Shown in pieces: positions 1-5,709 of a stretch of 13,200 nt of DNA. The stretch lies in NCBI GenBank assembly GCA_027034965.1, contig JALVWL010000083.1, positions 1 to 13,200 of the forward strand. The letters run 5' to 3'. Within the stretch, counting starts at the first letter, position 1; each line of letters begins with the position of its first letter. The notes under the pieces are model-generated. The model was not told the origin of the DNA. It made no database searches and worked only from the letters and a program-made list of their open reading frames with translations. The translations under genes were made by a program, and so were the position numbers. Source of the stretch: Candidatus Omnitrophota bacterium (GTDB lineage Bacteria; Omnitrophota; Gorgyraeia; S143-82).

Positions 1-102
1 AGGATCATACTCTATATTCGCCTTTATACTGCTTATATCAGCTTTAACGGATCTCAGTATCTCTAATCCACGTGGATCAAGTAATGCTAGGCTCTTAGCC
101 AT
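1..102 (-). CDS. Possible N-terminal end of an unrecognised protein, cut by the left edge
   Basis: Reading the minus strand from an ATG at 102-100, 34 codons run open to the window edge. The peptide begins MAKSLALLDPRGLEIL and goes on as an amphipathic, charged helix-like stretch with no family signature I recognise. It would be transcribed away from the FKBP gene. The only SD-like sequence (GAGGG) lies a single base from the ATG, which is poor spacing. The same frame stays open only about 13 codons further upstream and has no other start codon there. A 34-codon open stretch is not significant by itself, so this may be chance. Composition looks coding, but the function is unknown. Confidence 0.3.
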   Translation of the reverse strand, partial: MAKSLALLDPRGLEILRSVKADISSIKANIEYDP

Positions 103-157
103 ACCCTCATATTGTTGTAGAAGATGGTGGAAGAATCGATTTCAATTAGTTTGATTT

Positions 158-175
158 TCTGGTATAATATTTAAT
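158..175 (+). promoter_or_regulatory. Extended -10 promoter upstream of the FKBP gene
   Basis: A perfect TATAAT lies at 163-168 and is preceded by TG at 160-161, giving an extended -10 (TGGTATAAT). No good -35 hexamer sits 16-18 bases upstream, as is usual for extended -10 promoters. Transcription would start near 175. The transcript would reach the terminator hairpin at 219-243 before the first gene at 286. Assignment rests on motif match only. Confidence 0.5.
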
Positions 176-218
176 AGTTAAATTGAAAGACAGGGATGTT
201 GATAGGTTTGAGTGTTGG

Positions 219-252
219 GGCCGCTGAGCTCAGCTCAGCGGCCTTTTGTGTT
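219..252 (+). terminator. Strong intrinsic terminator in front of the FKBP gene
   Basis: GGCCGCTGAGC at 219-229 and its exact complement at 233-243 form an 11-bp GC-rich stem with a 3-base loop, followed by TTTTGTGTTTT at 244-254. It is polar for the plus strand, because the opposite side of the stem is not followed by T on the minus strand. No plus-strand gene is visible between position 1 and the hairpin. It therefore acts either on the short transcript from the promoter at about 163, or on read-through from beyond the left edge. Confidence 0.75.
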
Positions 253-285
253 TTCGGTGGGTCTGGTTAAGTAAAGGAGGAATGG

Positions 286-804
286 ATGATGCAGATGCAG
301 ATTCTCGTGCTGCTGATGGCGGCTGTGCTCTTCTCTGCTCCGAGGCTTTTTGCAGAGGAGCAGGCCTCTGCAGCCACACCTGAGCAGGTGACCGAGACCT
401 CGACAGTTACCATAGAGTATACTGTCAAGGACTCAAAGGGCAAGGTAGTGGATTCAAATGTCGGCAAGGATCCGCTTACCTTTGATATGGAGAAACACCA
501 GATTATACCCGGCTTAGAGAAGCGCCTTGTTGGTATGAAGGTGGGTGAAGAGAAGGAGATAAAGGTGCCGGCAAAGGAGGCCTATGGAGAGGTCCAGGAT
601 GAGCTTATCATTGAGGTCCCTCTAGAAAGGCTTCCCCAGGGGGTAAAGGTAGGTGATATGCTCCAGATGCAGTCGGCAGATGGACGGGTATATCCCTGCA
701 GGGTTGCAGAGATAAATGACAAGACAGCCAGGCTTGACCTGAACCATCCCCTGGCAGGACAGGATCTTACCTTTGATGTCAAGATCCTGAAGGTGAAGGA
801 ATAG
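286..804 (+). CDS. Exported SlyD-like FKBP-type peptidyl-prolyl cis-trans isomerase
   Basis: This 172-residue protein would catalyse Xaa-Pro cis-trans isomerisation and help fold proteins outside the cytoplasm. Residues 1-23 form a signal peptide: a hydrophobic core LVLLMAAVLF and a likely cleavage site after RLFA. The FKBP part runs from about residue 40 to 172. It shows the VTIEYTVKD strand, the IIPGLEKRLVGMKVGE hairpin and, inserted at about 105-150, an insert-in-flap (IF) chaperone-type segment ending in NHPLAGQDLTF at 153-163, a hallmark of SlyD-type FKBPs. The metal-binding His-rich tail of E. coli SlyD is absent. AGGAGG at 275-280 lies 5 bases before the ATG at 286 and 8 before the next ATG at 289, so either could be used. 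The RRM gene follows 33 bases later, probably in the same transcript. Family assignment is confident; substrates are unknown. Confidence 0.93.
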   Translation: MMQMQILVLLMAAVLFSAPRLFAEEQASAATPEQVTETSTVTIEYTVKDSKGKVVDSNVGKDPLTFDMEKHQIIPGLEKRLVGMKVGEEKEIKVPAKEAYGEVQDELIIEVPLERLPQGVKVGDMLQMQSADGRVYPCRVAEINDKTARLDLNHPLAGQDLTFDVKILKVKE

Positions 805-849
805 GTTTGAATTAATGGAAAGAGAGAGGTTTGAATAATGGGAAAGAGA
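803..849 (+). repeat. Imperfect tandem duplication at the RRM gene start, with an overlapping mini-ORF
   Basis: AGGTTTGAATTAATG followed by GAAAGAGA (803-825) recurs as AGGTTTGAATAATG followed by GGAAAGAGA (827-849), differing by two single-base indels. The upstream copy keeps an ATG at 815. This opens a 7-codon frame (MERERFE) whose TAA at 836-838 overlaps the RRM start ATG at 838-840 as TAATG. The real gene uses the downstream copy. The mini-ORF may be a remnant of the duplication or a translational coupling leader. Confidence 0.7.
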
Positions 850-1137
850 TTATACGTTGGAAATCTTCCTTATGCTGTTAACGATGAGAGGCTTTTGGAG
901 ATTTTTTCAGAGGTCGGGACTGTCAGCAGCGCGCAGGTAATATTGGACAGGAATTCTGGTAGGTCCAAGGGCTTTGGCTTTGTTGAAATGGCAAATGACG
1001 ACGAGGCTCAGGCCGCTGTGGATAGACTGAATCAGCAGGAGATAGATGGCCGTAAGATTATCGTTAATGAAGCACGGCCTAATACCAGGAAGTCTACTGG
1101 GTTCAATCGTTCTAGAGGATTTAGGTCCTTTAGGTAA
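838..1137 (+). CDS. Small single-RRM RNA-binding protein
   Basis: This 99-residue protein is a single RNA recognition motif with a short basic tail. RNP2 is LYVGNL at residues 5-10 and RNP1 is KGFGFVEM at 44-51, with the aromatic residues that stack on RNA bases in place. Residues 80-99 form an Arg/Ser/Phe-rich tail (RKSTGFNRSRGFRSFR). Bacterial proteins of this build are common in cyanobacteria and several other phyla and are often cold- or stress-related, but the role here is not shown by the sequence. The start is ATG 838; the upstream GAGAGG near 823-829 is a moderate ribosome binding site. The gene lies 33 bases after the FKBP gene and ends at a strong terminator, so the two form a likely bicistronic unit. 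Confidence 0.95.
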   Translation: MGKRLYVGNLPYAVNDERLLEIFSEVGTVSSAQVILDRNSGRSKGFGFVEMANDDEAQAAVDRLNQQEIDGRKIIVNEARPNTRKSTGFNRSRGFRSFR

Positions 1138-1167
1138 GAAATATAACTAAGACCCACTGAATATCCA

Positions 1168-1200
1168 TACCGCAGGTCTATTGACCTGCGGTATTTTTTT
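1168..1200 (+). terminator. Intrinsic terminator after the RRM gene
   Basis: TACCGCAGGTC at 1168-1178 pairs perfectly with 1183-1193 around a TATT loop, and seven T residues follow at 1194-1200. The T run is on the plus strand only, so this ends the FKBP-RRM transcript. Confidence 0.93.
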
Positions 1201-1210
1201 ATTGAATATG

Positions 1211-1297
1211 GAGGAGAGAGGATGGAGCATGAAGGATTTTGTTTACTTTTTTCTTTAAAAATTTCCCTCCATTCTCCATGCTCCATTCTTCATCCTT
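1211..1297. repeat. Heptamer repeat array with an inverted partner in the convergent spacer
   Basis: Four tandem 7-base units fill 1266-1293: CCTCCAT, TCTCCAT, GCTCCAT and TCTTCAT, that is NCTCCAT with one change. About 35 bases upstream, 1222-1235 carries the same unit in the opposite orientation (ATGGAGC, ATGAAGG). ATGGAGCATG at 1222-1231 is an exact complement of 1277-1286, so a hairpin with an A/T-rich loop is possible. The array lies between the terminator of the RRM unit and the 3' end of the amidotransferase gene. The rest of the 1138-1390 spacer shows no gene. No clear terminator for the minus-strand operon is visible apart from this structure. Confidence 0.65.
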
Positions 1298-1390
1298 AAG
1301 TTTTGAGATTTGAGTCCTGTTTCAAAAGGAAAAGGAATAGACGGTTGACAAAGCAATTGAAGGTAAAGAATTCTAATGCATAATCCAGGT

Positions 1391-1996
1391 TTATTTTTCT
1401 ATTTCATCGACGATATCAATGAAATTTTTTATGATGTCTTTGCCGTATTCGGTGAGGATGGATTCTGGATGGAATTGCACGCCCCATACTGGAAATTTCT
1501 TGTGCCGTATTGCCATTATCTCTTTTTCTTTTGTCTCGGCTATTATCTCTATATCTGATGGCAGACCCTTGCGGTCTATAATCAGGGAGTGGTATCTGGT
1601 GGCCATAAATCCCTGGGGGATGCCTTTAAAGAGCCTGTCTTCGTTGTGGTATATCTCAGAGGTCTTGCCGTGCATCAGCCTTTTGGCGTGCGTAATCCTT
1701 CCCCCAAAGGCAACACCAATTACCTGATGTCCAAGGCATACCCCGAGTATTGGAACTTTTCGGTGAAACCTATTTATTACCTCTATGGATATACCCGCAT
1801 CTTTAGGCCAGCCAGGCCCTGGAGATATGATTATAGTATCGGGTTTAAGTGCAGCTATGTCCTCTACGCTGACTTCCTTTGAACGCAATACAGTAGTAGT
1901 ATATCCGAGCTCTCCTATGTACTGTACGATGTTGTAGGTAAAGGAATCGTAGTTGTCTATCATTATTATATTTTTGTTTGTTTTCTTCTTTGTCAT
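1391..1996 (-). CDS. pabA: Class I glutamine amidotransferase subunit (aminodeoxychorismate/anthranilate synthase component II)
   Basis: This 201-residue protein would hydrolyse glutamine and pass ammonia to a chorismate-aminating partner. The TrpG/PabA signature is complete: IDNYDSFTYN at residues 13-22, SPGPGWPKDAG at 58-68, the nucleophile Cys87 in GVCLGHQ, MHGKTSEIYH at 108-117, RYHSL at 134-138, and the His176/Glu178 pair in VQFHPES. Start ATG 1996 has GGAG about 5 bases upstream and lies 2 bases after the stop of the GGDEF gene, so the two are co-transcribed and probably coupled. PabA and TrpG cannot be separated by sequence alone, and many bacteria share one subunit. I prefer pabA because a PabB-PabC fusion gene lies on the other side of the divergent promoter region, and no trp gene is in view. 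Confidence 0.9.
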   Translation of the reverse strand: MTKKKTNKNIIMIDNYDSFTYNIVQYIGELGYTTTVLRSKEVSVEDIAALKPDTIIISPGPGWPKDAGISIEVINRFHRKVPILGVCLGHQVIGVAFGGRITHAKRLMHGKTSEIYHNEDRLFKGIPQGFMATRYHSLIIDRKGLPSDIEIIAETKEKEIMAIRHKKFPVWGVQFHPESILTEYGKDIIKNFIDIVDEIEK

Positions 1997-1998
1997 GT

Positions 1999-3141
1999 CT
2001 ACTCCACGAATTGCACCTGATTTTTACCTAATCGTTTTGCCTTATACAATGCACCATCGGCCAGCTCTATTAGTTCCTGCTTGTCCTTGGCATCTTCAGG
2101 ATAGGAGGCAACCCCTATACTCAATGTGGGCAGGTTTGCCTTTTCCACTGCATCTCTGAGTCGTTCGGCTATCTGACCGGCCTCCTGGCGATTTGTCTCT
2201 GGCAGTATTATGGCAAATTCCTCTCCTCCATATCTGCACACCAGGTCCATTTTCCTGGATTGTTCCCGCAGGATGTAGGATATGGAACGCAGGATTTCAT
2301 CGCCCTTCTGGTGCCCGTATTGGTCATTATATTGTTTGAAGTTATCGATGTCGATGAGGAGGAGAGAGAGAGAGCTTTCGCCTGCCTTTGCTATAGAAAG
2401 CATCTCTTCCAGGGAATACTGAAAGTATCCGTGGTTCCATAGCTGGGTAAGAGAGTCTGTATGGGCCCTTAATAAGGCCTGTTCGTAAAGCATTGAATTC
2501 TCAATGGCCAGACCCGCCTGGTTAGCGAACATTGTGAGCATCTTTATGTCTTCTTCAGTTATTGGTTTGCGATTGAATATATTGTCGGCTAGTATTACGC
2601 CAACGACCTTGTCGTGGGCCTTCAACGGCAGGACCACGAATTCCTCGGTCTTAAGTTCATGGATAATCGGGTCTGATATGTAATCTTCTACTTTAGCGGA
2701 TGTTATGTGTTTTATCTCACCATCGATTACTGCCTGGGCCAGAATGCCATTCTCCGGGGATATGGAGATCTTGAAATTTTTTACTATCTGATTAAGCCTG
2801 GAGTCGGATATCTTTTTTGAGTGTTTGTATTGCTGTATGAGTGCATTGAGGTCCAAACGGTTGTTTTCGATGTAGTGCCATATCTTGTGTGCCTTTTCTC
2901 CAGAATCAGGACCAATGCCAAGTGCCCCTTCCAGGGTATTTTGTCCTTGATTGACGAGGAACAATATAGCTCGATTTAGGCCCAGTCCACTGTGTGCAGT
3001 AATGGCGGTGAGGATGATGTATAGTATTTCATCTAATTTGAGTGTGGTGCGCATAGCATTGCTTATCTCGTAGAAGAGCCTGAGCTGGTGCTGTAGCTTC
3101 TCTAGTTCTTTCTGTATGTTTTGTTGTCCTAGGATATTCAT
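1999..3141 (-). CDS. GAF-GGDEF diguanylate cyclase
   Basis: This 380-residue soluble protein would condense two GTP into cyclic di-GMP. A short coiled-coil start (about residues 5-25) leads into a GAF sensor domain (about 35-215), then a linker with DSLTQLWNH at 229-237 and the GGDEF domain to the end. The active motif is GGEEF at 305-309. The metal-binding Asp residues are in LLIDIDNFKQYND (261-273). An inhibitory I-site RxxD is present (R296, D299), exactly five residues before GGEEF, so product feedback is expected. No membrane segment is seen. A (GA)6 tract in the gene at 2362-2374 lies just before the metal-binding Asp codons. No SD precedes ATG 3141; an extended -10 sits so close that the mRNA may be leaderless. 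It is followed after 2 bases by the amidotransferase gene. Confidence 0.95.
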   Translation of the reverse strand: MNILGQQNIQKELEKLQHQLRLFYEISNAMRTTLKLDEILYIILTAITAHSGLGLNRAILFLVNQGQNTLEGALGIGPDSGEKAHKIWHYIENNRLDLNALIQQYKHSKKISDSRLNQIVKNFKISISPENGILAQAVIDGEIKHITSAKVEDYISDPIIHELKTEEFVVLPLKAHDKVVGVILADNIFNRKPITEEDIKMLTMFANQAGLAIENSMLYEQALLRAHTDSLTQLWNHGYFQYSLEEMLSIAKAGESSLSLLLIDIDNFKQYNDQYGHQKGDEILRSISYILREQSRKMDLVCRYGGEEFAIILPETNRQEAGQIAERLRDAVEKANLPTLSIGVASYPEDAKDKQELIELADGALYKAKRLGKNQVQFVE

Positions 3142-3147
3142 AGCAAA

Positions 3148-3156
3148 ATTATAGCA
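3148..3156 (-). promoter_or_regulatory. Extended -10 promoter for the GGDEF-amidotransferase operon, predicted leaderless
   Basis: On the minus strand TGCTATAAT spans 3156-3148, an extended -10 with a perfect TATAAT. Six bases separate its end from the A of the ATG at 3141, so the usual start point falls on the start codon itself. No SD is present. No convincing -35 hexamer is seen. Confidence 0.55.
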
Positions 3157-3219
3157 AATTTTATCGTCCAGCTGGTAAAATAAATTATAAAAGTTTTAGG
3201 TTGAAGCGGTTGATTAACC

Positions 3220-3225
3220 AGGAGG
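3220..3225 (+). promoter_or_regulatory. Ribosome binding site that fixes the mrp start
   Basis: A perfect AGGAGG lies 5 bases before ATG 3231. It argues against the in-frame TTG at 3201, which has no such site. Confidence 0.85.
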
Positions 3226-3230
3226 CCTGT

Positions 3231-4040
3231 ATGGATAATGTTTTGAAGATAAGGAAGGCCGTAGAAGAGAACCTTTCCACGGTTAAACACAAGATATTGA
3301 TTATGAGTGGAAAAGGAGGGGTCGGTAAGTCCTCCTTTGCCGTAAATATGGCGGCAGGATTGGCCCTGCGTGGAAATAGGGTCGGTATACTGGATACGGA
3401 TGTCCATGGCCCGGATGTCCTGCTCCTTCTTGGCGTGGAATCTGAACCGTTGTTTACGGATGCGATGGGTAAGATTATGCCGGTAAAGGTTAATGAGAGG
3501 CTTTCTGTCTTGAGTCTGGCCTCTAACCTTAATCCTGATGAGGCGGTGGTGTGGCGCGGGCCTCTAAAGATATCCGCTATTCGGCAGTTCCTGGCGGATA
3601 CTAATTGGGGAGAGCTTGATTTCCTTATAATAGATTCTCCACCTGGGACAGGAGATGAGCCGCTTACGGTGATGCAGTTTTTACAGGGGATGCTGGATGG
3701 GGCAGTGGTGATAACTACCCCTCAGGAGGTGGCCTTACTTGACACAAGGCGGAGTATTGCCTTTGCAAAGAAGATGAATGTGCGTTTGCTGGGTATTGTT
3801 GAGAATATGAGTGGCTTTATCTGCCCCCACTGTGGAAAGACAACGGAGTTGTTCCTTTCCCAGGGAGCGGACAGGCTCTCCCGCGAACTTGGAGTGGATG
3901 TGCTGGGACATATTCCGTTCTCCATTGCTATGGTACAGGCCGCCCAGAACGGCAAGACGATCTGGGATACGCAGGAAGACATAGATGTGGTAAAGGAATA
4001 CAATAGGATTATCGATACTATTCTGGAGAGGATTAGCTGA
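3231..4040 (+). CDS. mrp: Mrp/NBP35-family P-loop ATPase, iron-sulfur cluster carrier
   Basis: This 269-residue cytoplasmic ATPase belongs to the Mrp/ApbC/NBP35 group, which binds a [4Fe-4S] cluster and hands it to target apoproteins. The deviant Walker A is GKGGVGKS at residues 27-34, followed by the switch-like DTDVHGPDV (55-63) and the Walker B region IIDSPPGTGDEP (133-144). CPHC at 198-201 is the cluster-binding Cys pair at the dimer interface. The N-terminal MIP18-type domain found in longer Mrp proteins is absent. A 10-codon longer form starting at TTG 3201 is less likely because of the strong AGGAGG before ATG 3231. It is the first gene of the long plus-strand run, diverges from the GGDEF gene, and is 7 bases ahead of pabBC. 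Confidence 0.94.
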   Translation: MDNVLKIRKAVEENLSTVKHKILIMSGKGGVGKSSFAVNMAAGLALRGNRVGILDTDVHGPDVLLLLGVESEPLFTDAMGKIMPVKVNERLSVLSLASNLNPDEAVVWRGPLKISAIRQFLADTNWGELDFLIIDSPPGTGDEPLTVMQFLQGMLDGAVVITTPQEVALLDTRRSIAFAKKMNVRLLGIVENMSGFICPHCGKTTELFLSQGADRLSRELGVDVLGHIPFSIAMVQAAQNGKTIWDTQEDIDVVKEYNRIIDTILERIS

Positions 4041-4047
4041 TTCGGCT

Positions 4048-5706
4048 ATGGACCTTGCCTTTATAAAGGATAGTTGGGTAGAGTTGAGGGAGGGGGCCTT
4101 TTTCGATGATATAGGAGAGGCCTGGGATGCGATAGAGAGACAGAGGCAGGATGGTCCCTTGTTTGTTTATCTGGCCTATAGTAGTGGAGATGCTGGATAT
4201 CCTGTTGCTGGTCTATGGAAGATTGGGAAAAAGGTTGTTATACCGACTATAGGAGAGGATTTCAATATAACCCGCCTGCGGTTTGGGCAGGGGTTTTATG
4301 AATTCAGGGATGCGATTAGGGAGATAAAGACTCGAATACGAGAAGGATACACCTATCAGGTAAATTACACCTTTCCTGTTGAATTTGATTTCAGCGGCTC
4401 TCCTGTTGCCCTATTTTTTTCTCTATTGAGATTTCAGCCTGTGGAGTGGCCTATGGCGGTGTTTTTCAAGGGCAGATTCGGGTTTTTGTGCCTTTCTCCT
4501 GAGCTTTTCTTTGAGATGAAGGGAAGGGATATCGTTATGGAGCCAATGAAGGGGACCTGGTCTGTGGATGAGACTTTTGTTGTGGATGAGAAGACAAAGG
4601 CCGAGAATCTTATGATAGTGGATATGATAAGAAATGACCTTGGCAGGGTCTCTTGCTTTGGCTCGGTTGAGGTGGATCTATTTATTCGAAGGGACTACAA
4701 GACACTTGTCCAGTTGATCTCGCGGGTAAGGTCGAGATTAAAGGATAACCTGTCCTATCGGCAGCTGTTTTCTGCCCTGTTTCCCTGCGCATCTATAACT
4801 GGTGCCCCAAAGCTAGAGACGATGTCTATTATTGATGACCTTGAAGAATATAGGCGAGGCATCTATACCGGTGCCATCGGCGTTGTAGATGGGGACTATG
4901 CTAGGTTTTCAGTGGCTATCAGGACGGTCGAGCTGGACCTCCTGAAGAGGAGGGGGCGGCTAGGGATAGGCAGTGGAATTGTATGGGATTCGCGCAGCCA
5001 CAGGGAATATGCAGAGGATCTGTTGAAGGCCAGGTTTTTCTTTTCATCTGTATTTAACTTCCACCTTATAGAGACGATGAGGCTGGAAGATGGGGATTTC
5101 CCATTGCTGGAGTATCACTTCCAGAGGCTGGAGGAGGCTACTACTATATTTGGTTTTAGGTATCCGCATATGAAGATAAGGAGGGCCTTGGATTATCTGA
5201 GGCAGGAATATAAGGATGGGTTGTTCCGTGTAAGGTTGAGCCTTTTCTGGGATGGGACCTATAAACTGGAGGTTAGTCCATTTTATGAGGATAAGGAGGC
5301 TGTGTGGCGATTGATGTTGATGCCGTTCGCGAAGCTTGCCTCAAGGGAACACCTTTTGTACAAGACCAGTCTTCTCAGGGAATATTTTGATGAGACCTTG
5401 AGGTATGCCAGAGATAAGGGCTACGATGAGGTCCTGTTCTATGACAAAGATGGCTATCTACTTCAGGGCTGTATTAGTAATCTATTCCTAGAGGAAAAGG
5501 GGGAGCTCTTTACCCCGCCTTTATCTCTGGGGCTATTAAATGGTGTTTATCGGCGTTATATGCTTGGTTCTGGTAAAGTCCGGGAGGCGCGAGTATGCCT
5601 GGATGATTTAATGGAAGGTCGGGTGCGACTCTATATGGGAAATGCCCTTAGGTTTCTCATTCCAGCGACCTGTGATAGGCTCGTATCGGAGGAGTTAGTG
5701 AGGTAG
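4048..5706 (+). CDS. pabBC: PabB-PabC fusion: aminodeoxychorismate synthase component I plus 4-amino-4-deoxychorismate lyase
   Basis: This 552-residue fusion would carry out both steps from chorismate to p-aminobenzoate, with ammonia from the amidotransferase. Residues 1-335 are a chorismate-binding domain: GYTYQVNYTF (100-109), PMKGT (166-170) with the Lys168 that marks PabB rather than TrpE, RAEN-like KAENLMIVDMIRNDLGR (184-200), SITGAPK (249-255), YTGAIG (273-278) and GSGIVWDS (308-315). Residues 336-552 are a fold-type IV PLP domain of the PabC/IlvE family, with the likely PLP lysine K439 in LLYKTSLL and GNALRFLIPA at 531-540. Two oddities stand out. The position normally Glu before the SNLF motif is Gln473, and the loop after PMKGT is shortened and lacks the usual TxPR. 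The N-terminus is also short compared with free-standing PabB. No good SD precedes ATG 4048, so translation is probably coupled to mrp. Confidence 0.92.
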   Translation: MDLAFIKDSWVELREGAFFDDIGEAWDAIERQRQDGPLFVYLAYSSGDAGYPVAGLWKIGKKVVIPTIGEDFNITRLRFGQGFYEFRDAIREIKTRIREGYTYQVNYTFPVEFDFSGSPVALFFSLLRFQPVEWPMAVFFKGRFGFLCLSPELFFEMKGRDIVMEPMKGTWSVDETFVVDEKTKAENLMIVDMIRNDLGRVSCFGSVEVDLFIRRDYKTLVQLISRVRSRLKDNLSYRQLFSALFPCASITGAPKLETMSIIDDLEEYRRGIYTGAIGVVDGDYARFSVAIRTVELDLLKRRGRLGIGSGIVWDSRSHREYAEDLLKARFFFSSVFNFHLIETMRLEDGDFPLLEYHFQRLEEATTIFGFRYPHMKIRRALDYLRQEYKDGLFRVRLSLFWDGTYKLEVSPFYEDKEAVWRLMLMPFAKLASREHLLYKTSLLREYFDETLRYARDKGYDEVLFYDKDGYLLQGCISNLFLEEKGELFTPPLSLGLLNGVYRRYMLGSGKVREARVCLDDLMEGRVRLYMGNALRFLIPATCDRLVSEELVR

Positions 5707-5709
5707 TTT

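Noticed and set aside
1345..1380. TTGACA at 1345-1350 as a plus-strand promoter
   Set aside because: No -10 hexamer lies 16-18 bases downstream (GAATTC at that place), and only the antisense strand of the amidotransferase gene follows.
1376..1882. Plus-strand open frames over the amidotransferase gene
   Set aside because: They are antisense to a clearly conserved gene and encode no recognisable protein.
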